Assembly (NCBI RefSeq): GCF_963666145.1
Contig: NZ_OY762614.1
Coordinates: 3,338,501 to 3,402,500 of the forward strand
From: an uncultured Desulfobacter sp.
Lineage (GTDB): Bacteria > Desulfobacterota > Desulfobacteria > Desulfobacterales > Desulfobacteraceae
Direction: 5' to 3'
DNA: 64,000 bases
Position numbers and translations under genes: made by a program. The notes under the pieces were generated by a model, which worked only from the letters and a program-made list of their open reading frames with translations, did no database searches and was not told where the DNA came from. Each line of letters opens with the position of its first letter. The first letter of the stretch is position 1. Shown here piece by piece: positions 34,592 to 43,562 of this stretch.

Positions 34592-34774
34592 TTATTCGTT
34601 GGGGATAAAAGACTCCGTGCTTCGGTTTTCCTTGTTCTTTTCAATGTATTCAAGAATCAACGTTTCAATAATGGCCTGGATGCTGGTCTCTTTTTCAATG
34701 GCCAGAATCTTAAACTCCTTGAGCATTTTTTTGTCCAGCCTTAAAGATGTATTGACCTTTTTTATTTTCACCAT
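34592..34774 (-). CDS. Ribbon-helix-helix (CopG/Arc-like) DNA-binding protein
   Basis: A 60-residue protein with the ribbon-helix-helix pattern: beta strand KKVNTSLRLD, then two helices (KKMLKEFKILAIEKET and SIQAIIETLILEYIEKN). Such proteins bind operator DNA as dimers and repress their own or neighbouring genes. I chose the ATG at 34774 because AAGGA lies 6 bases before it; an in-frame ATG 7 codons upstream is less likely. It is 38 bases upstream of mgtE and may be co-transcribed with it, so control of mgtE is possible. Confidence 0.75.
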   Translation of the reverse strand: MVKIKKVNTSLRLDKKMLKEFKILAIEKETSIQAIIETLILEYIEKNKENRSTESFIPNE

Positions 34775-34981
34775 GTTGAATCCTTGTTCGTTCATATTTT
34801 AAAGCATGACATAATGACGTCATTAAATCAACATGTCAATATTGCGAATTCAACGGCAACGTTACCATATCGAAATGTTCCTGATTTTAAATTTGACTCA
34901 CATCCGCATATTCAATATGGTTTTGTTTTTAAGGGCGGATCATTGCTCGCGTTTGAACCGTGTGATCCATGCAGGTGTGAG

Positions 34982-37237
34982 ATGAAAAAAAATCCAGGTC
35001 CGGATCTGGCCGGACATGACATATTGGGGCAGACAAGCCGAATTCCGGCGGATATGATGTGGTTGCTCGCATTTTCCCGCCTATGCAACCGTGCCATGCT
35101 CCATGCCGGTGACAGCACAGAACTTATGGATGCCATCGTAAGCGCGGTGGAGAATCAAACACCTTATCATTCGGTTTGCTTTAAATCTGTTGGTCCCCGT
35201 GAACCCGGTTCAGGCAAGGATGACATGGGCACCTTGAAAACCGATGTGGATACCGAACTTCCCAAGCCTGTTCAGGAACGTTTGGGGCTGAAAGGCGGAA
35301 CCACGGCCGCTGCGTTTTATTTCCCCATACATAATACGTGTGAACAGGCCGTCAATTGCCTGGTTCTCTATGTCCCCGGCGGATATGTGCCCGGTGCTCT
35401 GGAAATCGGGGTTTTAGAGGTGCTTTCGGCTGACCTTGGTAAAACCCTGCACCGGCTGAACAAGGATAAAGGCGTTGAGGACCGGATTCTGGAACTGACC
35501 CGCCAAAAGGAGATGTACCACAGCGTTTTTGAAAACACCGGCACCGGCACGATCATCATTGATCCGGATATGCTGATTCTTTATGTGAATGCCAAATTTA
35601 TGGATCTGGTGGGGCTTGAGCGCCATGAAATCGAAAATCGGATGCGGTGGTCCCAGTTTGTGGTGCCCGGCGACAATGAAATGATGCAAAACTATCATTA
35701 CGGCCGGCGAAAGGGGCGTGACGGTATCCCCACCGAATACGAGTGCCGGATTTTTGCCAAGTCCGGGGATATTCGATACATCGATATGAAGGTGGGCATG
35801 ATTCCCGGGACCGGCAAAAGTATCGCGTCGTTTATGGACATTACAAAAAGAAAGCTTGCCGAGAATCGCCTGCGGCAAAGCGAGGCCCGGCTTAGTGATA
35901 TCATTCGTACGTTTGAGGGGTTGATCTATACCACATCCGAAGATTACCGGGTTGAGTTCATGAATGACGCGTTGCAGGAGAAGGCGGGGCGAAGCGGGGT
36001 GGGTGAGAAATGCTATCGGGTGGTTCACGGCCTGGAGTCTCCCTGTCCGGGATGCCGGCTTGGGCTGGTCCTGTCCGGTGAAACCCGCCGATGGGAACTC
36101 AAAAGTCCCCGGGATGGCCGGTGGTACTGGTCCATTCAATCTCCGGTCTACGACAACCGAGGGCGGATTGTGAAAGCCCAGACCATCCACATGGACATCA
36201 CAGACAGAAAACGCCGGGAGGAGAAGATCAGCGAAGATGCGGATCTGCTCAGAAATGAAAACATCGTTCTTCGGTCTGCCATGAAAGAACGCTACCGGTT
36301 CGAAAACATCGTGGGCAAAAGCCGGGCCATGCAGAAGGTGTATGAACTGGTGGTCCGGGCGGCAGCAAGTAACGCCCATGTGATTATCTATGGCGAATCG
36401 GGCACCGGAAAAGAGTTGGTGGCCCGTGCAATTCATAATTTGAGCAACCGGTGTGAAAAACATTTTGTACCCGTTAACAGCGGGGCGATCAGTGAGCATA
36501 TTATAGAGAGTGAATTCTTCGGTTACCGCAAGGGAGCCTTCACCGGCGCTGAAAAGGATAAGGAGGGGTTTCTCGGCACCGCTGACGGCGGTACCTTGTT
36601 CCTAGATGAAATAGGGGATATCGGTCCCAACCTTCAGGTTAAGCTGCTTCGGGCCATTGAAGGCGGCGGGTACACCCCTGTGGGGGGGACCCGGGTGGTT
36701 AAGCCAGACCTGAGGATTGTGGCTGCCACAAATAAAGATTTAAGGCGCCTGGTGGAAAGAGGATTGATGCGCGAAGATTTCTTCTACCGGGTCCATATTA
36801 TTCCCATTCGGCTGCCTGCCCTTCGGGACCGCAAGGAGGATATTCCGCTGCTGGTGGACTATTTTTTATCCGCCTTTGGTGGTGATCAGCAGATTCCTCC
36901 TGTGGGGGGCAAAATGATGGAGGTGTTTCTTCGCCATGACTGGCCTGGAAATGTCCGGGAACTTCAGAATGTGCTTCACCGTTATATGACCCTGGGGAAA
37001 ATTGATTTTACCGGTAATGCTCTGGACCAAACGGTTGACAGCAGCGAACCGGTCTCTTTTGTCCGGGAAGCATCGCAGCCATGCGGACCCTTGAATGAAG
37101 TTGTGGCTGGGTTTGAAAAGGAGGCTATTCTGAAAGCGTTGGAAGAAAACCGGTGGCAAAAGTCTAAAACAGCTGTTGCCCTTGGCGTTCACAGAAAAAC
37201 CTTGTTTACCAAAATGAAAAAATTGGGGATCGAATAG
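34982..37237 (+). CDS. PAS-domain sigma-54-dependent transcriptional activator
   Basis: A 751-residue enhancer-binding protein. Residues 30-160 look GAF-like, then two PAS domains (about 176-290 and 303-410, each with trailing IASFMDITKRK or HMDITDRKRR), a sigma-54 AAA+ domain (Walker A GESGTGKE at about 470, GAFTGA loop at about 517, DEIGD) and a C-terminal Fis-type helix-turn-helix (SKTAVALGVHRKTLFTKMKK). Two palindromes and a -24/-12 promoter lie directly downstream, before the acyl-CoA operon, so it very likely activates that operon. The start is uncertain: AGGTG lies 4 bases before ATG at 34982; an upstream ATG at 34814 is also in frame but sits in AT-rich DNA. Confidence 0.9.
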   Translation: MKKNPGPDLAGHDILGQTSRIPADMMWLLAFSRLCNRAMLHAGDSTELMDAIVSAVENQTPYHSVCFKSVGPREPGSGKDDMGTLKTDVDTELPKPVQERLGLKGGTTAAAFYFPIHNTCEQAVNCLVLYVPGGYVPGALEIGVLEVLSADLGKTLHRLNKDKGVEDRILELTRQKEMYHSVFENTGTGTIIIDPDMLILYVNAKFMDLVGLERHEIENRMRWSQFVVPGDNEMMQNYHYGRRKGRDGIPTEYECRIFAKSGDIRYIDMKVGMIPGTGKSIASFMDITKRKLAENRLRQSEARLSDIIRTFEGLIYTTSEDYRVEFMNDALQEKAGRSGVGEKCYRVVHGLESPCPGCRLGLVLSGETRRWELKSPRDGRWYWSIQSPVYDNRGRIVKAQTIHMDITDRKRREEKISEDADLLRNENIVLRSAMKERYRFENIVGKSRAMQKVYELVVRAAASNAHVIIYGESGTGKELVARAIHNLSNRCEKHFVPVNSGAISEHIIESEFFGYRKGAFTGAEKDKEGFLGTADGGTLFLDEIGDIGPNLQVKLLRAIEGGGYTPVGGTRVVKPDLRIVAATNKDLRRLVERGLMREDFFYRVHIIPIRLPALRDRKEDIPLLVDYFLSAFGGDQQIPPVGGKMMEVFLRHDWPGNVRELQNVLHRYMTLGKIDFTGNALDQTVDSSEPVSFVREASQPCGPLNEVVAGFEKEAILKALEENRWQKSKTAVALGVHRKTLFTKMKKLGIE

Positions 37238-37245
37238 CCTCAATA

Positions 37246-37263
37246 TGTGGCGATTCAGCCACA
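37246..37263. promoter_or_regulatory. Candidate activator-binding palindrome, site 1
   Basis: TGTGGC at 37246-37251 and GCCACA at 37258-37263 form a palindrome centred about 200 bases before the predicted sigma-54 start point. It has the same core as site 2. Confidence 0.6.
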
Positions 37264-37323
37264 ATTTCGTAATGTCTTGAAATTTTAATAAAATTATTTA
37301 ATTTGTATTATTTTATTTTATTT

Positions 37324-37345
37324 TGTGTGGCGGTATCGCCACACA
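37324..37345. promoter_or_regulatory. Candidate activator-binding palindrome, site 2
   Basis: Perfect 9-base inverted repeat TGTGTGGCG with CGCCACACA around a 4-base GTAT spacer. Centred about 120 bases upstream of the predicted start, in the usual range for sigma-54 activator sites. Confidence 0.65.
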
Positions 37346-37430
37346 TCCTGCCTGACTGCCTATCTTAAAAATAGTTCTAAATACAATAATAATTTTAAAA
37401 ACAGTATGTTATGTCGTATCGCTTGCTGAT

Positions 37431-37446
37431 TGGTATAATTATTGCT
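37431..37446 (+). promoter_or_regulatory. Candidate sigma-54 (-24/-12) promoter
   Basis: TGGTATAATTATTGCT fits the TGGCAC-N5-TTGCW consensus in the invariant GG and GC, which are 10 bases apart. Predicted start near 37457, about 66 bases before the CoA-transferase ATG. Confidence 0.65.
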
Positions 37447-37522
37447 GCCGATATCTAAAGTTTTTTGAACAAGCGTTCAGTTTTTTTTTGACCATATATA
37501 CACAAAAAAGGAGCTGTTTAAC

Positions 37523-38878
37523 ATGAGCCTCATGACAGAGTACCGGCAAAAGTTGTCAACCGCACCCAATGCCGTATCCGCAGTTAAATCAGGGGACTGG
37601 GTTGATTACGGCGCCTTTTTAACCGCACCTGAGACCCTTGATGCCGCATTGGCCATGCGAATCCATGAACTCAATAATGTCAAGGTCAGGGCTCTTGCCT
37701 TTCCGGGGGTTGCCGCCGTTGCTGCAGATCCGGGTGAAGGCCGCGTGATTTATAACTCCTGGCACTTCAGCAGCGCAGATAGAAAGCTCCACGACAGAGG
37801 GAATTGCCATTTCATTCCCTTTATTTACCATGAAGGTCCCTCCCATTATAAGCAGAATATCAAAACCAACGTCTGTATGCTTAAAACCGCACCCATGGAC
37901 CGGTTCGGTTATTTTAACTTCGGGATTGCCAACTCCTTTCAAAAGTCAATCATCGAAAATGCAGATACGGTCATTGTGGAAGTCAATGAAAATATGCCCT
38001 GCTGCCTGGGAGGGGCCAACGAATCGGTTCACCTTCGTGATGTGGATTTTGTGGTGGAGACCGACAATAAGCCCCTTGTGACCCTGCCTGATCCGGTTAT
38101 TTCACAGATAGATAAAAAAATTGCAGCAATGATCGTAAGCCAGGTTGAAGACGGCTCCTGCATCCAGCTTGGCATCGGTGGTATGCCCAATGCGGTGGGC
38201 AAAATGATTGCCCAGTCAGATCTCAAGGACTTGGGTGTTCACACGGAAATGCTTGCCGATGCCTACCTGGATATGTATGACGCCGGAAAAATCACCAATC
38301 TTAAAAAACGCCGTGATCCGGGACGCATGGTCTACACCTTTGCCCTGGGCAGCGACCGTTTGTATGATTTTTTGAACAACAATCCTGTCTGTGCAAGTTT
38401 TTCTGTGGATTACACCAACAAGCTGAGCCATATATCTGATAACGACAAGACCGTCTCCATCAATAACGCCATTGAGGTGGATCTTTACGGCCAGGTCTCT
38501 TCGGAGTCCTCCGGTTTCAGGCATCTTACCGGCACAGGCGGCCAGTTTGACTTTGCCTACGGCGCCTACCACGCCAAAGGGGGCAAGTCATTTATCTGCC
38601 TGAGTTCCACGGTCAAGGACCGGGCCGGCAATGTTAAATCCAGAATCCGGCCTGTGTTTGATACAGGTACCATTGTTACCCTGCCACGAACGATCACCCA
38701 GTATGTTGTCACGGAATATGGCATGGTCTCCCTGAAAGGCAAGTCCACCTGGGAACGGGCCGAAGCCCTGATCAGCATTGCTCATCCGGACTTTCGGGAC
38801 CAATTGATCCGGAATGCCGAGAAGATGCATATCTGGACCATGGAGAACCACTCTGTCAGACCCTATTTCGTGGCCTGA
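37523..38878 (+). CDS. Butyryl/4-hydroxybutyrate-type CoA-transferase (acetyl-CoA hydrolase family)
   Basis: A 451-residue class I CoA-transferase of the acetyl-CoA hydrolase/transferase family. The catalytic glutamate is E242 in HTEMLADAYLDMYDAG, as in 4-hydroxybutyrate and butyrate CoA-transferases. GIGGMPNAV and GTGGQFDFAYGAY are conserved substrate and CoA-binding segments. It probably activates butyrate or a similar acid by transferring CoA from acetyl-CoA, the first step of the following operon. AAGGAG lies 9 bases before ATG and the sigma-54 promoter precedes it. I cannot tell the exact acid from the sequence. Confidence 0.88.
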   Translation: MSLMTEYRQKLSTAPNAVSAVKSGDWVDYGAFLTAPETLDAALAMRIHELNNVKVRALAFPGVAAVAADPGEGRVIYNSWHFSSADRKLHDRGNCHFIPFIYHEGPSHYKQNIKTNVCMLKTAPMDRFGYFNFGIANSFQKSIIENADTVIVEVNENMPCCLGGANESVHLRDVDFVVETDNKPLVTLPDPVISQIDKKIAAMIVSQVEDGSCIQLGIGGMPNAVGKMIAQSDLKDLGVHTEMLADAYLDMYDAGKITNLKKRRDPGRMVYTFALGSDRLYDFLNNNPVCASFSVDYTNKLSHISDNDKTVSINNAIEVDLYGQVSSESSGFRHLTGTGGQFDFAYGAYHAKGGKSFICLSSTVKDRAGNVKSRIRPVFDTGTIVTLPRTITQYVVTEYGMVSLKGKSTWERAEALISIAHPDFRDQLIRNAEKMHIWTMENHSVRPYFVA

Positions 38879-39011
38879 CAGGTCATTTCCGCTTAATGAT
38901 TGTATACAGCCTTAAAGTCAGCGTTTTAGAAAAAATATTTTGGAACCATGGGTGTAAAACCCCCGTGACCCTTGTAACCTTAAAAAAAGCTAATATAAAG
39001 GACAAAGTCTT

Positions 39012-40814
39012 ATGGCACAATTGATTGCAGATCGAAGGGATGTGGATTTCGTATTACATGAGCAACTGGACGTGGGCAAATTAAGCACCCATGACCAATT
39101 TGCCGAGTTCAAGAAAAAGACCGTAGATTTAATCGTAAGCGAAGCCAGAAATCTTGCAATTAAAGAGATCCTGCCCCTTCAGACGATCAGTGACGAAGGC
39201 TGCACGTTTAATGCCGGTGAAGTAAAAGTACCCGAGGCCTTTCACAGTGTATACGCCGCCTATAATGAAGGTGAATGGCTGGGGATGACCGATGATCCCG
39301 AATGGGGCGGGCAGGGGATGCCCCATGCCGTTGCTATGGCGGCCAACGAGTATTTTTACGGGGCGTGCAACTCCTTTATGCTTTACAACATGCTTACCCA
39401 CGGCGCAGCCAAGCTTGTGGAGAAATTCGGCACGGATGAGCAAAAGCAGATCTATCTTGCAAATATGCTGTCCGGAAAATGGTCAGGCACCATGCTGTTG
39501 ACAGAGCCCAATGCGGGGTCCGACCTTGCTGCAGTTGAAGCCACGGCCAAACCCAACGGGGACGGCACCTATTCTCTGTTCGGCAACAAAATTTTCATCT
39601 CCGCCGGTGAGCATGACATGGTTGAAAACATCATCCACCCGGTTCTGGCCAGAATCGAAGGGGCTCCCGAAGGCATTGCCGGTATCTCCCTGTTCCTGGC
39701 ACCCAAGTTCAGGGTAAACGCCGACGGCACCCCGGGGGAATTCAACGATGTGGTCTGTACCGGCATTGAGCACAAAATGGGCCTGCACGGCAATGCCACC
39801 TGTTCGCTGACCCTGGGTGGTAAATCCGGATGCATCGGCACCCTTTTGGGCCAGGAAAATAAAGGCGTGGCCGCCATGTTCGAAATGATGAATGAAGCAC
39901 GTCAGATGGTCGGCCTCCAGGGCTTTGCCAATGCCTCTGCCTCATATATGTATGCGCTTAATTATGCCCGGGAACGGATTCAGTCCCGGGAACTCAAAGC
40001 CCCGGCCGGTTCAAAACCGGTCTCCATCATTCGCCATCCGGATGTGAAGCGCCAGCTGATTACCATGAAGTCTTATGTGGAAGGGCTGCGCAGTCTCAAT
40101 TACTTCTGCGCCATGTGCCATGACATGGTTGCCGTGACCACGGATGCAGACGAGAAAGCCCATTATGAATATTTACTTGAGGTTCTGACTCCCATTATTA
40201 AAGGGTATGGCACGGATAAATCCTTTGAGGTGTGCAACCAGGGTATCCAGATCTACGGCGGTTACGGGTTTATTGAGGAGTTCCCCGTGGCCCAGCTGCT
40301 CAGGGATTCCAGAATTTTTATGCTGTACGAGGGTACCAACGGTATCCAGTCCATTGATCTCATGGGTCGCAAACTCTCCATGAAAAAAGGCGCGGCTTTC
40401 AATGCACTGCTTATAGAGATCAAGAAAACCTTTGCCATGGCCAAAGAAGCCGAAGGTCTTGAAGATCTCACCGCCCGGCTGGAAGGGTTTTTCAATACCT
40501 ACACAGAGGTGGCCGCCGAACTGCAGGCCAAATCCAGGTCCGAAGAATTTTTGACCGCCTATGCCTTTTCATATCCGTTCATGGAGGTCACAGGCGACCT
40601 TGCCATGGCCTGGATGCTGTTATGGCGCGCCGCAACCGCCACAGCCAACAAAGGTAAAAAGAAAAAAGACGACATGTTTTATGACGGACAGATCAAGACC
40701 GCCCGGTTTTTTATCAATCAGGTCATTTCCTCAACCGCAGGAAAATTGGATGCCCTTAAGGCATTTGACAATGCAGTCGTTGAGATGGATGAAGCTGCCT
40801 TTGGAAGCAAGTAG
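39012..40814 (+). CDS. Acyl-CoA dehydrogenase
   Basis: A 600-residue FAD-dependent acyl-CoA dehydrogenase of the long form with an extra C-terminal domain. The FAD/substrate segment TMLLTEPNAGSDLAAV is at about residues 160-175, and YGGYGFIEEFPVAQLLRDSR with the catalytic-type YEGTNGIQSIDL (glutamate base) lies at about 415-450. It oxidises acyl-CoA to enoyl-CoA and passes electrons to ETF. The extra C-terminal domain (about 460-600) is shared by this subclass, common in Desulfobacterota. The gene lies 133 bases after the CoA-transferase in the same direction. Chain length is unclear. Confidence 0.93.
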   Translation: MAQLIADRRDVDFVLHEQLDVGKLSTHDQFAEFKKKTVDLIVSEARNLAIKEILPLQTISDEGCTFNAGEVKVPEAFHSVYAAYNEGEWLGMTDDPEWGGQGMPHAVAMAANEYFYGACNSFMLYNMLTHGAAKLVEKFGTDEQKQIYLANMLSGKWSGTMLLTEPNAGSDLAAVEATAKPNGDGTYSLFGNKIFISAGEHDMVENIIHPVLARIEGAPEGIAGISLFLAPKFRVNADGTPGEFNDVVCTGIEHKMGLHGNATCSLTLGGKSGCIGTLLGQENKGVAAMFEMMNEARQMVGLQGFANASASYMYALNYARERIQSRELKAPAGSKPVSIIRHPDVKRQLITMKSYVEGLRSLNYFCAMCHDMVAVTTDADEKAHYEYLLEVLTPIIKGYGTDKSFEVCNQGIQIYGGYGFIEEFPVAQLLRDSRIFMLYEGTNGIQSIDLMGRKLSMKKGAAFNALLIEIKKTFAMAKEAEGLEDLTARLEGFFNTYTEVAAELQAKSRSEEFLTAYAFSYPFMEVTGDLAMAWMLLWRAATATANKGKKKKDDMFYDGQIKTARFFINQVISSTAGKLDALKAFDNAVVEMDEAAFGSK

Positions 40815-40841
40815 GCGGATTTTTTACCAAGGAGAAATCTT

Positions 40842-42137
40842 ATGAAAGATGTTGTAATTGTTAGCGGTGCCCGTACTGCCATCGGCAGTTTCGGCGGGGT
40901 GCTGAAAACCGTCTCATCCGTGGATTTGGGTGCCGTGGTGATCCGGGCTGCCATGGAAAGGGCAGGGCTCCGGCCCGAGGTCAGTGACGAGATGCTGGCC
41001 TTTGCACCGGATAAACTCAGGGACCGGGGCAAGACCGAGCTGGAAGAAAAATATGGAAACTGGAACATTGATGCCGTCCCCGTTGCGGTGGATGAGGTGA
41101 TCATGGGTAATGTGCTCCAGGCAGGACAGGGCCAAAGTCCCGGCAGGCAGGCCATGATCCGGGCGGGGATTCCCAAGGAAACCTATGGCTTTACGGTGAA
41201 TAAAATATGCGGGTCAGGGCTCAAATCCATTGCCATTGGCGCTTCCTCCATCATGAGCGGCCAGGCCGATGTGGTGATTGCCGGCGGCCAGGAGAGTATG
41301 AGTAACGCTCCCATGGCCATGCCGGCTGCCCGGTGGGGATATCGCATGGAGGTCTCCGGAAAAGGGGAGATCTATGACCTGATGGTCTACGATGGCCTCT
41401 ATGAGATTTTTAACGGATATCACATGGGCGTGACGGCTGAAAATATTGCCGAACTTTACAATATCTCCCGGCATGACCAGGATAAACTCTCCTGCCTGAG
41501 CCATGCAAGGGCCCGTGAAGCCATTGCAAACGGCACGTTCAAAGAAGAGATTGTTCCGGTGACCACCCGTACCCGCAAGGCCGAGGTGATTGTCGACACC
41601 GATGAGCGGCCTATGGAAACCTCCATGGAAAAGATGGCCAAGATGAAACCGGTGTTTAAAAAGGACGGGTCTGTCACGGCGGGCAATGCATCGGGAATCA
41701 ATGACGGCGGCGCGGCCGTTGTTATGATGAGTGCAGACAAGGCCAAGGAATTGGGGCTGACACCCTATGTCAAGATCAAAGGGTTCGCCACCGGCGGTGT
41801 GGACCCGGCATATATGGGACTGGGACCGATTCCTGCCGTTCGCCGGGTGTTGAAATCCACCGGTATGTCCATCAAAGACATGGACATCATTGAGCTGAAC
41901 GAGGCATTTGCCGCCCAGGCGTTGGGGTGCATGATCGAGCTGGACATTGATCCTGAATTTGCCAACCAGCTGGGCAGCGGCATTTCCCTGGGGCACCCCA
42001 TTGGGTGCACAGGCGCCCGGCAGATGGTTACCCTGATCCATGAGATGAAACGCAAAGGCTACGGCACAGGGCTTGTGTCCATGTGTATTGGCGGGGGTAT
42101 GGGAATGGCCATGGTCGTGGAGAATGTGAGCAAATAA
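40842..42137 (+). CDS. Thiolase (acetyl-CoA C-acyltransferase)
   Basis: A 431-residue thiolase. Active-site cysteine C123 is in NKICGSGLKSI, and NEAFAAQ, H385 in GHPIGCTGAR and C415 in MCIGGGMG complete the catalytic set. Relative to typical thiolases (about 392 residues) it has an insertion of about 30 residues near positions 50-85 (LAFAPDKLRDRGKTELEEKY). It cleaves 3-ketoacyl-CoA to acetyl-CoA in beta-oxidation. AAGGAG lies 9 bases before ATG and the gene is 27 bases from the dehydrogenase. Confidence 0.95.
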   Translation: MKDVVIVSGARTAIGSFGGVLKTVSSVDLGAVVIRAAMERAGLRPEVSDEMLAFAPDKLRDRGKTELEEKYGNWNIDAVPVAVDEVIMGNVLQAGQGQSPGRQAMIRAGIPKETYGFTVNKICGSGLKSIAIGASSIMSGQADVVIAGGQESMSNAPMAMPAARWGYRMEVSGKGEIYDLMVYDGLYEIFNGYHMGVTAENIAELYNISRHDQDKLSCLSHARAREAIANGTFKEEIVPVTTRTRKAEVIVDTDERPMETSMEKMAKMKPVFKKDGSVTAGNASGINDGGAAVVMMSADKAKELGLTPYVKIKGFATGGVDPAYMGLGPIPAVRRVLKSTGMSIKDMDIIELNEAFAAQALGCMIELDIDPEFANQLGSGISLGHPIGCTGARQMVTLIHEMKRKGYGTGLVSMCIGGGMGMAMVVENVSK

Positions 42138-42169
42138 CAACTGAAATTGACGAAAGGTCATAGATTGAT

Positions 42170-43012
42170 ATGAAACAAATATGTGTAATCGGTGCCGGCA
42201 CCATGGGTGCCGGCATTGCCCAAGTGTTTGCCGTCAATGGCTATATGGTGGTGTTACGGGATATTAAGCAGGAATTTGTTAACAACGGCATTTCGATCAT
42301 TTCTAAAAATTTGACTCGCATGGCATCCAAGGGAAAACTGGAAGAGGTGATGATCCAGCCGATTCTTGGCCGGATTATCGGTACCACAGATTCCGAAAGT
42401 GCCCAGGATTGCGATCTTGTGGTGGAAGCTGCCGTGGAAAATATGAAGATCAAAAAGCAGATTTTCAGTGAGCTTGACAGCATTTGCAAGCCGTCAACCA
42501 TCCTGGCCACCAACACGTCGTCCCTTTCCATTGCCGAGGTGGCCACGGCGACCAAACGTCCGGACAAGGTAATCGGGATGCACTTTTTTAACCCGGCACC
42601 TGTCATGGCCCTCATTGAGATCATCAAAGGGGTCGCCACATCCGACGAAACTTTTGACGCGGTAAAGGCCTTGGCCCTGGATCTTGGCAAAGAACCGGTG
42701 CAGGTGGATGAAGCCCCGGGATTTGTGGTGAACCGCATATTGATTCCCATGATCAACGAAGCGGCTGCCATTTATGCCGAAGGCGTTGCCAGTGCCCAGG
42801 ATATTGATACGGCCATGAAACTGGGTGCCAACCACCCCATCGGCCCCCTTGCATTGGGAGACCTGGTCGGCCTGGACGTCTGTCTGGCCATCATGGATGT
42901 GCTTTACGACGAGTTTAAGGATTCCAAGTACAGGGCGACCCCCCTGCTGCGAAAATATGTCCGTGCCGGTCGGCTCGGTCGAAAAAGCGGCCAAGGGTTT
43001 TATGAGTATTAA
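42170..43012 (+). CDS. hbd: 3-hydroxybutyryl-CoA dehydrogenase
   Basis: A 280-residue NAD-dependent dehydrogenase. N-terminal Rossmann motif VIGAGTMGAGIAQVFA at residues 5-20; catalytic segment IGMHFFNPAPVMALIEII with the conserved histidine; C-terminal domain EAPGFVVNRILIPMINEAA and LGANHPIGPLALGDLVGLD. It oxidises 3-hydroxyacyl-CoA to 3-ketoacyl-CoA, the step between hydration and thiolysis. It is 32 bases after the thiolase gene and ends the operon at a hairpin terminator. Confidence 0.95.
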   Translation: MKQICVIGAGTMGAGIAQVFAVNGYMVVLRDIKQEFVNNGISIISKNLTRMASKGKLEEVMIQPILGRIIGTTDSESAQDCDLVVEAAVENMKIKKQIFSELDSICKPSTILATNTSSLSIAEVATATKRPDKVIGMHFFNPAPVMALIEIIKGVATSDETFDAVKALALDLGKEPVQVDEAPGFVVNRILIPMINEAAAIYAEGVASAQDIDTAMKLGANHPIGPLALGDLVGLDVCLAIMDVLYDEFKDSKYRATPLLRKYVRAGRLGRKSGQGFYEY

Positions 43013-43562
43013 TATCAGCTAAAAAATGCATTGGGTGTTTTGATTTTTTTTATTCATCTATGATAACAGCGAATTACAGAAACCACAAAAGTCTGACAAC
43101 TAATCTTAAATGAGTTGAATCAAAATAACCTTACCCTTCGGGAGCCTTCTGTGGTCGTAAATTCGATCACAGGGGGCTTGCATTTTTTAGATATAAAATT
43201 GTGGCGATCCCCAAGACATCGGTTTTGCCCGATGGGGTTTGATTGCGTCTGAACTTTCATTTCTACTGTTTTATCCCCTCCATTAATTTCGTTTTAATGA
43301 TAAAATAACCTCGTAATTTTTCGTGCATTTGTTTACAAATTGTAATAGGGGGTCTGGTTTTTATAGTCGCCTATTATTGCAATAAATTTTAACAATTTTT
43401 TATATTTTTGATATGTTTTTTTATAAAATTATAATGATGGAAATAGTTAATTTGTTTTGTTATCATAGATATGAATAATCAATTTGATCCGGTCTAATTC
43501 ACTCATCTATAATATCAATTAAACTTATGATATGAAATCATAACAGCAATAACGGAGGTATT
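43013..43562. other. Intergenic region before hydrogenase operon
   Basis: About 550 bases without a gene. It contains the terminator of the acyl-CoA operon at 43143-43188 and AT-rich DNA before the hydrogenase that should hold its promoter. A half-site TGTGGCG at 43201-43207 resembles the sigma-54 activator sites but has no partner arm. Confidence 0.6.
43143..43188 (+). terminator. Terminator of the acyl-CoA oxidation operon
   Basis: Arms 43143-43157 and 43164-43178 pair over 15 bases with a few G-T wobbles around a 6-base loop, followed by a run of six T at 43183-43188. Confidence 0.75.

Noticed and set aside
43201..43207. Third activator site before the hydrogenase
   Set aside because: Only one half-site TGTGGCG is present with no opposing arm.
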